From Diphasiastrum complanatum (taxonomy: Eukaryota > Streptophyta > Lycopodiopsida > Lycopodiales > Lycopodiaceae): a stretch of DNA of 64,000 nucleotides. Under the pieces are notes generated by a model that saw nothing but the letters and a program-made list of their open reading frames with translations, ran no database searches and was not told the DNA's origin. Of this stretch, positions 25,998 to 36,614 are shown one piece after another; position 1 is the first letter of the stretch; each line of letters begins with the position of its first letter. The translations under genes were made by a program, and so were the position numbers. The DNA is taken from positions 42,019,862 to 42,083,861 of the forward strand of contig CM055110.1 of NCBI GenBank assembly GCA_029204225.1, written 5' to 3'.

Positions 25998-27134
25998 ATG
26001 GATTTTGAAGTATCACCTGCGGGTCAATCTATCACGAAAGTTTTAGTTCAGCATGATTATCTTCACAATGAGCTCAACATTCATGATTTGAATCCAAATG
26101 ATAGAAGAAAATGCAATTGTAAGTTTTCAGATTTAAATTTTCAGAGTTAGCATTTTCTTTAAATTATATTTTTCTTGAGATGTTTTTGTTGGTTTTGCAT
26201 ATTTGTATCCATCAAATTTCATTGAATGGCAAACAGTTCAGTTGATTGCAGGAATAATCGATGTCATACATTCGGATATCAGTATTTTACAATATAAAGG
26301 TCGTTTGCCAAAATCACTTTTAGAGTCAGGAGTTTTTTTTTCATGATCACACCTATTTTCCTGATAAAAATGGTTTAGTTGGTAGATTAGAGCCATATCC
26401 TCTACCACATTTTTCGAGTGAGGAATGGATTTCTCCTGATGCAGCAATTTCACAAAATTTTCGATGTAGGCTATATATTGATATTCAGAGTATATTAAAA
26501 TGCAATACTAGATCAAAGAATAATATATTAAGTTGGTATATACCTTTTACTATTTTTGTTGATTTTCCAAATGCAATGTTCGAAGAACGAAAACAATGTT
26601 TATTTGTAAGGACTTGAGTGCTGAAATAATCGCCGAGTTGTTGGATGGGATACAAAACAAAATCAGCAAGTTGAGTGCAGAGTATGTTACTCATCCATGA
26701 CATTTAGATATCACATCGAAAAACAAATGCTCACTTTGCTGCTGTATTATAGAACATGGACTAAATGCAAAAATGTTTGGAAGCCACTTGATCAAGATTT
26801 TGGTATAAACCCTCAAGAGCAACCGTTAGATAACAGTGAAAAGAAATGACAACATTCTTGCAATGGTTGAGGTCGAGGAAGATTGGTGTCTCAATCACAT
26901 TCAATCAGAACTAGACATGTTGCAATTCGATCTACCTCAGTACTATCAATTTCGATTGAATGGTGTAAAGGTACGTTATGCCATATAAAAATATTTTTTT
27001 TTCTATTTCTAAGTGAATCAGTTTCATAAAATATATTAACTAAAACAATTTCTCTTGTGCAGGTAAGAGTAAGGCAGGAAGAGCATATAAAATACAAAGA
27101 TATTGGAACATCCATCAAAATTGAAGATCCATAG
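25998..27134 (+). pseudogene. Relic multi-exon gene of unknown function, plus strand
   Basis: This gene is visible only when frames and splice sites are combined. Exon 1 (25998-26118; starts MDFEVSPAGQSITK) ends at GTAAGT. Exon 2 starts at 26252 after GATTGCAG and runs with frameshifts to about 26970 (blocks IIDVIHSDISILQYKGRL, EPYPLPHFSSEEWISPDAA, LSWYIPFTIFVDFP, ELLDGIQNKISKLSAEYV, LLLYYRTWTKCKNVWKP, DWCLNHIQSELDML). Then comes GTACGT, an acceptor TTGTGCAG and a last exon 27063-27134 (VRVRQEEHIKYKDIGTSI). A run of nine T near 26337 coincides with a frameshift. I do not recognise the family. It converges on the minus-strand relic that ends at 27720. Confidence 0.55.
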
Positions 27135-27224
27135 ATTATGAACATGGAATTTTGTATTATGTAATACAAATTTTTTTGAAAATATATGAACCACTTTTTT
27201 TATGAGGCTCTTTAATTTCTATGA

Positions 27225-27360
27225 TCTCCATTTCCATGGTGCAAAACACAATGTAATTGCAACTGGATAATATGAGTTTTCGATAACAAGATTCATTGTC
27301 TCCTGCAGGAAATGCATTATCTCCACTAGGGAGATCTTCCTTGAACTCCAGTGACCACTA
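27225..27360 (-). repeat. Duplicate of the last exon of the minus-strand relic
   Basis: On the minus strand, VEIMHFLQETMNLVIENSYY here parallels MEIMHFRQETIKLVIEHSYL in the exon at 27720-27878. The DNA matches accordingly (gagataatgca, cttgt.atcgaa). This is a diverged second copy about 500 bp further downstream. Confidence 0.7.
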
Positions 27361-27719
27361 CAATCAGATATCGAATCGACGCTTGCCCTTGTTGAAGTCT
27401 CGTATATATCGGTTGTATTTTTTGTCTTAATTGCCTTGGTCTGTATTGTCCTTGTCTTGGCATATTCGTATATGTTCAGATGATGATCTGATCAAATCCA
27501 AAAAAAACCATGGTAAAGACAAGGCAGACCAAGGCTATGAAAAAAAAACATGTCGAAAAACCATAGAAATTGAAGATGAATGAATCATAACTTGAATTGA
27601 TAAGAGAAACAAAAAAAAACAAGTAAGAACAATCATAGAAAAACTGTAAATATATTTCTATCAAAATTTTCTGTACATGTGTCTCATCCACATCAAGTGA
27701 GACAAATATTTAATCAATA

Positions 27720-28388
27720 TCAACTACCTATGATCTCTAAATCCATTTCTCCAGTTGGAAGTAGCTTGGGTGGAGAACACTCAGCCACTACAACTAGATA
27801 TGAATGTTCGATCACAAGCTTTATGGTCTCCTGCCTGAAGTGCATTATCTCCATTGGGGAGACCTTCGGACATTTAAACTGAAAAAAATAAAATAAATAA
27901 ACACAGTTAAATGTAATTAATCAAAGATCAGTTAATAGAAATTTGAATATGAAAGAAACAAAAACACAGTTAAAATTTATTAATTGAAGATTACCTCTTT
28001 CAGATTTGGAAGTCCATCTTGTAGCTGCAATCAGAAAACAATAAATTTATGAGAATCAACGTGAAAACAAAATTCATATAAAAAATTCAACATAATAAAT
28101 CTGAAAAGAAGACATTTACTTTGTTATGTATGGCAGCACGAGAATTGGAGTCCCTAGTATGATGTATTGGAGCATATCATCGTGCAGACTTTTGAAATCA
28201 GGGAAATCAAATGAAGCCATGAATTGAAGGGGAAACAATGCTACATCTATAAACAATGGGGTCTGGAAAAACTCCATCCAATACTGAATGGCCCCACTTC
28301 CTACATTATCACCTAGCATTTTATCCCTACTTTTTAATTCACCTGTATCTAAACTAGAAAGGGGGAGACCAGCATTGGTCTTCGGCAT
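27720..28388 (-). pseudogene. C-terminal exons of the minus-strand multidomain relic
   Basis: Three pieces: 28120-28388 (GLPLSSLDTGELKSRDKML, YWMEFFQTPLFIDVALFPL), a 30-nt exon at 27995-28024 (LQDGLPNLKE), and 27720-27878 (FKCPKVSPMEIMHFRQETI to a TGA). The last two are bounded by GATTGCAG, GTAATC and TTTTTCAG sites and join in frame. The first donor (AAA then GTAAAT, 28120) does not keep phase with the 30-nt exon, so a frameshift or another donor is needed. The function of this region is unknown. Confidence 0.5.
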
Positions 28389-28408
28389 CCTAAAACTGTA
28401 TCGAGGAC

Positions 28409-29134
28409 CTAAGCTTTAAGATACGTGTTTAACAATTGGTCATACTGTACATATTGAGGAATATTTACAAAGACAAGTGCAGGGGGTGACTGAAGTAATA
28501 CAGATAAGCCAGAAAAAGAATTGTCATTCAAAATTGATTCTACATTTATATTAACAAATTCATCTAAATCATTTCCTAGAACAGGTGGAGGGGAACTAAT
28601 ATTTATGGGGGTAGGAGGAGGAGATTTATTAAGAGAGGAAGATTTAGGAGGAGAAGGTAAAGATGAAGTTCTGGGAGAAGGAGAAGGAGCTTTAGGAGGA
28701 GAATTGGGAGGACAATGCCTAGAAGAAAGAATCTGATTCAGAGGAGATGGCTTGGAAAAATCCCTCATTTTATTTGGAGGGTCAAGAGACTTCCTCTTCT
28801 TTGAAACACTCCCGCTTTGTATATGAATAACAAGTCGCGATGGTTGAGATTGCTTTCGTTTTCTCCTCTCTGAATCTTGTTTTAGAATAGAGGAGGGAGC
28901 AGGTCTAAAGTATTCTACAAATTTGTCATATGTGTCCCGAAGCCTGAATACAATGTTGAAATCCTTGGGCATGATGGTCGCCCTCTTGGCATGGGCTGCA
29001 ACAACAGTATAAGAGCATAAAGAAGCTCCACTTGTTCTAATTCCAACTCCTCGTATAGTGAAGTTTGCTTTTGAGCCATCCCAGTAGCCATTCCTCCAAC
29101 CGGATGCAGTTTTTGTTCCTTGGTAGATTTTTTT
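28409..29134 (-). pseudogene. Histone H3-like C-terminal motif followed by Pro/Ser/Lys-rich tail
   Basis: It continues in the same frame as the FCP1-like domain after one TAA (29135-29137). About 47 codons later the frame reads HAKRATIMPKD at 28993-28961, then FNIVFRLRD. Histone H3 ends [20 protein letters not shown], so 12 of 20 positions are identical over the alpha-3 region. The upstream histone-fold helices are not clearly recognisable (this segment is shorter than in H3). The tail (28409-28890) is basic, then dominated by PSP/PPK repeats (SPPKSSSLNKSPPPTPI) and ends in a hydrophobic stretch. It looks like a nuclear, disordered linker. Confidence 0.55.
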
Positions 29135-29801
29135 TTATTTCCAGGAGTCCCAAGGAACTTCTATCACTTCTCTAAGCATATTGTAGTACGGGTGACTAGT
29201 AGTAACCGCTTCTTGTCCAATGAAATGTGACTTTACATAAGACGCAATGTCTGGAGCTTTTTTCATTTGTTCTAAGTATGGCTACAAGACATCATTAAGA
29301 TAGTTGTTGTCGAAAAACGAAGTATATGCCTTTGGAAATATACAATTCAATGGACTGTTCATGCATAATTTGTATGGTGAATAATCTATAAGCACCGTGT
29401 TGTGTTTGTTGAGTCCAGGATAAAAATGACGCCATATATAGCATAAGGGTTTGAAATTAGCAGCTACATAAGGCTTCTTAGGACACATTATACTTGAATG
29501 TTGGTAGCAATTTTCTAGGCTCCACAACATGAAAAATGGAAGCTTCTGACATGCCTCCCTTTCCATGAAAGAGCAGATACTAAGCACAGTTTCATAGTCC
29601 ATAGAGGACCAAATGCCAATCTTAAATTTTGACAAAATGTTTTTAAGAAATTCTAGCCACCCATGTCACAATTTGATCTGTTTTGATTGCCATTTACTAT
29701 CCCTTGAGCATTGTGGACCAGTATCGCATCGTTTCATGAAATGTCATCTAGGTCTAAAATAATAAAAATGTCATCTTCAATACGTCTAGATGACTTCCCA
29801 C
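29135..29801 (-). pseudogene. FCP1/SCP-like HAD phosphatase domain, degenerate
   Basis: It begins at a CTTTCAG acceptor. Motif I is visible as FIILDLDDIS (family DLDxT-type), a frame change follows, then WLEFLKNILSKFKIGIWSSM, which is the conserved FEVGIWSS block of FCP1-homology phosphatases. Later VLIDYSPYK stands where DDSPxK is typical, so one motif-IV Asp is Tyr. CIFPKAY and LNDVL-PYLEQMKKAPDIASYV complete the domain. A TAG at 29282-29284 sits where Gln is plausible. Family members dephosphorylate phosphoserine, for example on the RNA polymerase II C-terminal domain. The altered motifs and stops mean it is not active. Confidence 0.7.
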
Positions 29802-30009
29802 CTGAAAGAGAAAAAAAAAAATTAACTAATCAAAAAACACTCTTATAGTAAAAGAAACGTACATTCATGTTAGCCGCCACATAAATATCCAATGACAATA
29901 TTAACATGAACTAAAAATATCATTTGCATAAAGCAAGAAATATATATACAAACTTAAAAGCATTAGTTAATAGAAACTTTCCTCTTGTTGTTTTTCTGGA
30001 GATTGAAAC

Positions 30010-30680
30010 TCGTCTGCGAAATTCATTGTCATCAAACCAACTGTACAACAAAAGTAATGAAATAATATTGTTTTATAATTATCTCAAAGAAAGATTATGG
30101 CAAAATTGTCAAAAAAAAATTTCACAACATGCTTGTCAAAAGTGCTTTTCTCGTGAAATGTATAATTGTAAGTTAGGTTTTCAAATTTGATACCGAAATT
30201 GACATGTCCTAGGAGTACCGCATTATTAAGCTTTTCTCTTGCTAAAATCCATAATATGTTATATTCTTTTCGTACGATCAAGATGCGCACACTCGTTATT
30301 TGATGGCATATATTCCTCAAAATTTATTGTCTTCAAACCAGCCGTACAACATGAACAAAATAATATTTGAATTCAAAATATTGTTTTTAATTTATAAAAA
30401 GAAAAATCATCACAAAATGAAAATTAAAAAAACAAATTCCAAATTATGCTTGTGAAAAATATTTCTTGTGAAACATATCACTTTACTCTTAATTTAAAAG
30501 TTTGTACAAAACTTTTTTCTAAATACCAAAGTGTTTAACTGTTGTGGCGATAGAATCCTCAACATGCTCTTTTCCTCTCGTACCATCAAGATGCGCACTC
30601 TTGTCATTTGTTGGCATTTGTTCTTCTTGAAAACCTGTAAGCAGGAGGAGTTCATGGTCGGGAATACTTTTTATCAAAGT
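30010..30680 (-). repeat. Tandem duplication of an exon/intron block within the relic
   Basis: Two blocks of about 325 bp share ttgtac(a/g)g(t/c)tggtttga(t/a)gacaat (30040 and 30335), the phrase tgcttgt(g/c)aaaa...tcttgtgaaa (30130 and 30450) and the coding phrase CAHLD-T (30285) / SAHLDGTRGK (30590). They look like a duplicated exon with its intron. The distal copy has an intact TTACAG acceptor. Confidence 0.6.
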
Positions 30681-30689
30681 ATTTTATTC

Positions 30690-31659
30690 GTCATCTTCTT
30701 GTGTTTGTTGAATATCATCCAAATTTATGTTTTCTAAAAGACTCGCAGGTGCAATTGAGGAACTGGCCACCTTATCACCCGATTGTTGATGGTCTACGTT
30801 TTTTCTTCCATCATTAATGGCCTCCATGTTTTTGGCTAAACTGGGTATCATAGTCGTCATAGCTGAGCAATAACCCTCCAATAAACATTTCTCCGAGTTC
30901 ATTGTTGCACACCAAGACGATCGTTTGCATATTTTGTTGCAAGGCTTCTCTCATGGAGTACCCTCCTGTGTATGCATCAACTACAATTTTTCCATGGTGG
31001 CAAAATGCAGCAACGATGTCTCTAAAAAACATGCAATTTTTAGGAAAAACACTTATCTTGCCTCCTTTGAAACCACAGATCTCGTGACTTATTCAAGCAG
31101 TTATAAATCTTTTGGTTTTTTTGTTCAAAACTTCATCTCCCTGTAGTTCGGAATCTTGGTTCTCAATTGCATTTGAGCTCTCGCGAAAGCAAATATCAAG
31201 TTGTGATTCTATAACTAGCCCTTCAAAATCTTTATTTTCGTCCAGCTTTGAAATGCGAGCAACAACCACCGCAAGGTCATGTCCTTTTATCACCTTTTTG
31301 CTCTTGTCAGTTACTTTTGTATATGATCCATAATGTAAGTCCACTCTCCCCTAAATATCTTTTAAAACTTTCATCAACTGACCAAAAGAATTTTCGTAAT
31401 TTACGGGAGCAACAAAAACATATGAATTTCCTACATGCACATTTGCAATGCATTCAAATATTCTTCTATACCCTTCTATACTCCACGCATCCTTCTTTGA
31501 AGTCGTGTCCAATATGACCAATCCTATCTCGTTATCAACTCCAATGGTAGATACAATCTCAATAATTGTCTCTGCTTCCAAGCCAGCATTAACTATTTTC
31601 CATGGCAAAGTAAAAACATCTGTCTTGATGCCAATAATCCTTCCAAATGCCATTCGCAA
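30690..31659 (-). pseudogene. DNA amino-methyltransferase-like segment (beta-class order)
   Basis: One frame runs from 31659 to 30815 with stops only at 31351 (TAG) and 31093 (TGA). It contains YVFVAPVNYENS, in the position of a degenerate D/N-PP-Y/F catalytic motif. It then has GKIVVDAYTGGYSMREALQQ and IVLVCNNELGEM, resembling the SAM-binding motif I (D-x-G-x-G) followed by an acidic pocket. The order motif IV before motif I is that of beta-class N4/N6 DNA methylases. Both motifs deviate from consensus, so the assignment is tentative. After 30902 a shifted frame continues with a hydrophilic tail (DDIQQTQEDDE). Confidence 0.4.
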
Positions 31660-31695
31660 CTCGTTTTGTCCTAGAGTAGGTAGTTCAACTTTCTT

Positions 31696-32480
31696 CTAAT
31701 TTTCATCTTGCATGGAGTGACCTCTGAGAGGCTTTGTAGGAGATCCATAGTCCTCCCATTGTTTTCTAGCTCGTTGTAAAGTCTCTTGGTAAGGAGACCT
31801 TTTCATCACATTTCTTTGGAGCTCATTTAATTTGGATGATAGTTTCACAAGCTCCACCGTGTCCACGCAGCATAAGATCCTCGATTGTCTTTTTCCATAA
31901 TATTGTTTTAAGTAATCTGGACGTTGAAGACTTGAAACTAACTTTTTGGCGGCCATAATAGAATATTGTCCAGAAATGATATAGTATCTGCACAAGTACA
32001 AAGATAAATTAAACTTTAAAAATAAAATATAGCATTTTCCGAAACAATTTTTCAATATATTCAAACACAAACATAACAATTCATTTAGAAATACGACCCT
32101 TCTTTTTTATTGCAACGTGCCATTCTCAATAATACGTAGTACCTGTATTGATGCAGTAGATCTTCTTTCAGCTCTTCCTTCTGTAGCATCCTTTTTTATA
32201 TAGGATCGTATGGAATCAAATCTGCAACTGTAGCTACCAGGTAAGGATTTTGGATGAAATCTTCTATTAATCATTTAACAAAATCCTTGTTCAAAGGTCT
32301 GTACACAAGCTTTGCATGTGCACATTCACAAAGCGTAACGTCAATTAGGAACGTCCGATTCTGTCTAAATGGATACCAATCATTGTATTTACTCCACATC
32401 GCTTTACCGACACCCTTTGATGTTGCTATTAGCGAGGAACCAATTTTACTCTCCTCAATATCCATTGGCAACGTTAGCAT
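31696..32480 (-). pseudogene. ParB-like domain across two spliced exons
   Basis: The first exon frame (32480 downwards; KYNDWYPFRQNRTFLIDVTL, KLVYRPLNKDFVK) has TGA and TAA codons in its second half and ends CATCAATACAG before GTACTACG. The next exon starts after CTTGTGCAG and completes an Arg codon. The junction then reads HQYR-YYIISGQYSIMAAKKL. RPLNxxHV..L plus (G)GQHS..AAKxL is the layout of ParB/Srx-type domains. The second exon (31989-31696) continues QSRILCCVDTVELVKLSSKLNE. The splice join keeping frame is good evidence for a once-spliced nuclear gene. Confidence 0.55.
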
Positions 32481-32481
32481 T

Positions 32482-33260
32482 TCACCCGCATTTTGAATGT
32501 GGTCTCTTCTCCTTATTTGTGATAGCCTTCTTCACTCTTGAAGTACTCCCTTCTTTTGTAGAGTTGCCCGTTTTGCTTCTCTTTTTTTTGAAATTTTCTA
32601 GCTCTATATGACTCTTCACTTTACTTTTATCCTTTGATTTTAAATCCTTGTGCAAATCTGAAGGCCTTTTTTCTATTGAGATTGCAGTTGTTGTTTGTGT
32701 CTTTTTGCCAACATATGACAAAACCATTTTTTTGGACACTTTGACCTGTCTTTCAAACACTTTCATATCACATACCATAGATGATTCATTACTTCTTAAA
32801 AATGAATCAATCACGTTTTTCAAAGCCCGTGATTGTGGAACGCAACCACATGCCAATTGAGCGCTCCTTACAATGTGAAAGCCATCAATGATTTCTTGTA
32901 TTGAGGTCAAATTAGCAGACTGCAAATCTGCATAAGATGGCAACTCCCAACCCAATTTTTTCATTGATCCTTCTTCTCCTGTCATACTAGGATTCATCTT
33001 GGAGGATCAAAAGCATTGAATTGAAGTTCAAATTTTATAAATGTGCTCAATGAAGCACTTTTATCTACTACCATGAAAGTGGGCACCGCTTCTTTGGACA
33101 TGAATTCTTGCATATCAAGAACCACTCCTGCATTTCTCCACCCTTTTTCTTAGAGATTAATATGTAAAAAAAATATCACCCCTTTCTCCATTAGGCCCAT
33201 TTGTGTCAATGCACCACTTGTTTGTGTCTGAGGTTACACAATGATCACGGTGAGCTTCAA
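32482..33260 (-). pseudogene. N-terminal part of the minus-strand relic
   Basis: Blocks in order on the minus strand: EPPDIEAHRDHCVTSDTNKW (about 33290-33220), VVLDMQEFMSKEAVPTFMVV (about 33120-33060), then the open frame 32997-32482. That frame begins MNPSMTGEEGSMKKLGWEL and becomes a Lys/Ser-rich, nuclear-localisation-like linker (KKKRSKTGNSTKEGS). Frame changes separate the blocks and also separate the linker from the ParB-like exon. Family unknown. Confidence 0.5.
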
Positions 33261-33997
33261 TATCTGGGGGCTCATAAGAGAGCATTTCTTGAGTTCAGTT
33301 ATTGTTGTGGTAGAGCTTTTCAATCATTGATTCCATATGTTTAACATAACGTAAACAATGTACTCAGACATTAGTTCTTGTCGAACTTGGTTCGTCAAGA
33401 CTTAACATTTAGCTACTATACAAGACAATAAAAGAATACAATTGGCATACTTGGTTTGTCATCTAGCAATTTCTTGGTTGAATATCATTTTCAAAAGTAA
33501 TGAGCATCTATAATCTTGATAAGACCGACATAATCAAAGTCCAAATGATTTTTGATTTGAAAATAGATTTTTGTGAACTCAGTTCATCATTAAAACTCAG
33601 TTACTGAAATTATTTGCTTACGTACTGATATCATTCACATTTTTGCCAAACTGAGTTCGTAAACTCCCATACAAATAAAAAAACACATTACAAAAAACAA
33701 AATATAGTTTTTATACAATTAGTCTTGATGAACTTGGTTCGTCAATTAGACTTAGTTATGATGTTATCCTTTTCAAAATAATCTTGGTGGATTTGGTTTG
33801 TCAAATGAATGTGGTTATGATTCCATCGTTTGCATTCTATTGGTCAAGCATTTGTAATGTTGATGAACTGAGTTCGTCAACTATCACTCATCATTCAAAC
33901 ATTGCCATTAAATATACAACAATATTAAAAACAGTTCACATGGATACCACATAGATATGTAGCGTTTTACTGTAAACAATAATTAGTAAGTGTAATT
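33261..33997. repeat. AT-rich stretch with seven copies of a gaact-(t/g)-(g/a)gttcgtc motif
   Basis: Imperfect palindromic copies lie at about 33383, 33448, 33573, 33645, 33727, 33786 and 33861 (for example gatgaacttggttcgtcaa and gatgaactgagttcgtcaa). No coding frame is supported. Confidence 0.65.
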
Positions 33998-36410
33998 GGT
34001 TATCAGAGTACCATACGGACTTTTTTCGTGTGCCCTAACTGCGTTATCGCCGGGACCAATGGTATAGAGTGACCAAACGACATCGGAATCATGTCGGCAT
34101 GGATCCATCTGGTCAATATGGGGCTCACGAGCCTTTTCACAACATTCCGGGCCACTCCGGACAAGTCTGACCCATTCCAAGTCCCCACCGGACCCGTCAA
34201 TCCGTTCGGCAACCCGTCTATCCCCACAAGTTTCACTCCACGTTGTCCACAGGTCGGAACTGACTATACGTGAAACGGACCTCATTCGGAGAAACTGGAC
34301 CTTTGGACGGAAACCAGCAAAAGTAGTCTTTTTTCGTGTACCCGAACTACGTTATCACCGAGACCAATGGTATAGACTGACCAAACGACATCAGAATCAT
34401 GCTGGGCTGGATCCGTCTGGTCAGTATGGGGCTCACAAGCCTTTCCACAACATTCTGGGCCACTCCGGACAAGTCCGACCCATTCCAGGTCCCAACCGGT
34501 CAAGTGTCCCTGAAGACTTTTCTGGGCGGAACTTTGGACGGAGATCTCGGGCTACCCATCAATCCGTTTGGCGTCCCGTCTATCCCCACAGGTTCCACTC
34601 AACATTTCCCACAGGTCAAAACTGACTGTATGTGAAACGAACCTCGTTCGGAGAAATTGGGCCTTTGGGCGAAAACCAGCAAAAGTAGTTCTTTTTCATG
34701 TGCCCTAACTGCGTTATCATCGGGACCAATGGCCATTTTAACCAAACGACATCGGAATCATGCCAGGCTAGATCCATCCGGTCAGTATGGGGCTCACGAG
34801 CCTTTCCACAACATTCCGGGCCACTCCGGACAAGTCCGACCCATTCCAGGCCCCGACCGGTCAAGTGTCCCTGAAGACTTTTTCTAGGCAGAACTTTGGA
34901 TGGAGATCTCGGGCTACCCGTCAATCTGTTCGGCGTTCCGTCTGTCTCCACAGGTTCCACTCAACGTTGCCCACAGGTCAAAACTGACTGTACGTGAAAC
35001 GGACCTCATTTAGAGAAACTGGACATTTGGATGGAAACAAGCAAAAGTAGTCCTTTTTCGTGTGCCCTAACCGCGTTATCGCCGGGACGAATGGTCATTT
35101 TGAACAAACAACATCGGAATCATGCCGGGCTGGATCTGTCCGGTCAGTATGAGGCTCACAAGCCTTTCCACACAATTTCGGGCTACTCCGGACAAGTTCG
35201 ACCCATTCCACGTCCCGACCGGTCAAGTGTCCCTGAAGTCTTTTTTGGGCAAAACTTCGGACGGAGGTCTCGAGTTATCCGTCAATCCGTTTGGCATCCC
35301 GTCTATCCTTACAGGTTCCACACAACGTTGTCCACAGGTCAAAACTGACCGTACGTGAAACGGACCTCGTTCGGAGAAACTGGGGCTTTGGACAGAAACT
35401 AGCAAAAGTAGTCCTTTTTCGTGTGCCCTAACGACATTATCGCTGAGACCAATGGTCATTTTGACCAAACGACGTCGGAATCATGCCGGGCTGGATCTGT
35501 CTAGTCAGTATGGGGCTCATAAGCCTTTCCACATCATTTTGGGCCACTTCGAACAAGTCTGACCCATTCCAGGTCCCGACCGGTCAAGTGTCCCTGAAGA
35601 TTTTTTCTGGGCAAAACTTCAGATGGAGGTCTCGGGCTACCCGTCAATTTGTTCGGCATCCCGTCGTCCACACAGGTTTCACTCGACGTTGTCCATAGGT
35701 CGGAACTGACTCCACATGAAACAAATCTCGTTCGTAGAAACTGGGCCTTTGGACGAAAACCAGCAAAAGTAGTCCTTTTCCATGTGCTTTTTCTACATTA
35801 TCGCCAGAACCAACGGTCATTTTGACCAAACGGTGTCGGAATCATGGCGGGCTAGATCCGTCCGTCAGTATGGGGCTCACGAGCCTTTCCACAGCATTTC
35901 AGGCCACTCTAGACAAGTCCGACCCATTCCAAGTCCCGACCGGTCAAGTGTCCCTGTAGACATTTTCTAGGTAGAACTTCGGACGGAGGTCTCAAGCTAC
36001 CCATCAATCCGTTCGGCGTCTCGTCTATCCTCATAGGTTCCACTCAACGTTGCCCACAGGTCGAAACTGACTGTACGTGAAATGGACCTTGTTCGGAGAA
36101 ACTGGGCCTTTAGACGGAAACCAACAAAAGTAGTCCTTTTTCTGTGCCCTAACTACGTTATTGTCAGGACCAATGGTCATTTTGACCAAACGACATCAAA
36201 ATCATGCCGGGCTAGATCCGTTTGGTCAGTGTGGGCCTCACGAGCCTTTCCACAGCATTTCGGACCACTCCAGACAAGTCCGACCCATTCCAGGTCCCGA
36301 CCGGTCAAGTGTCCCTGAAGACTTTTTCTGGGCGGAACTTCAGACGGAGATCTCGGGCTACCCGTCAATCCGTTCGACATCCTGTCTGTCCCCACAGGTT
36401 CCACTTGACG
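33998..36410 (+). repeat. Satellite: seven tandem units of about 362 bp
   Basis: The phrase cctttttcgtgtgccctaac recurs with starts near 34020, 34327, 34690, 35052, 35415, 35776 and 36137, a spacing of 361-363 bp except the first (307). The first unit lacks about 56 bp between ccaccgg and cccgtcaatccg. Units are GC-rich against an AT-rich surrounding. Open frames in several phases are a by-product of the repeat: the length is not a multiple of three, so no long protein results. Confidence 0.95.
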
Positions 36411-36614
36411 TTTCTACTTGATGATAACTCGAAGAAATGAGTCTTTGTTGGATATCCTTTGCACGAGAAAGGACACAAACTCTCTAATCCTTCAACCAAG
36501 AAGATACAAATAAGTCGGGATGTCTATTTCAATTAAAATAAGATGGCTGGTGCAGATCTTCTTGGAAAAGAAAACTGAGAGGTCGTGGGTTGAGTTGGAA
36601 GTGGAATAGTTTAG

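Noticed and set aside
28116-28388. Ulp1-type cysteine protease reading of LKSRDKMLGDNV ... YWMEFF
   Set aside because: Only a vague resemblance to the N-terminal Ulp1 block; the His-Asp-Gln-Cys order is not found downstream.
34003-36440. Several 60-115-residue open frames on both strands across the satellite
   Set aside because: The same short peptide recurs in different phases because the repeat unit is not a multiple of three; no protein is implied.
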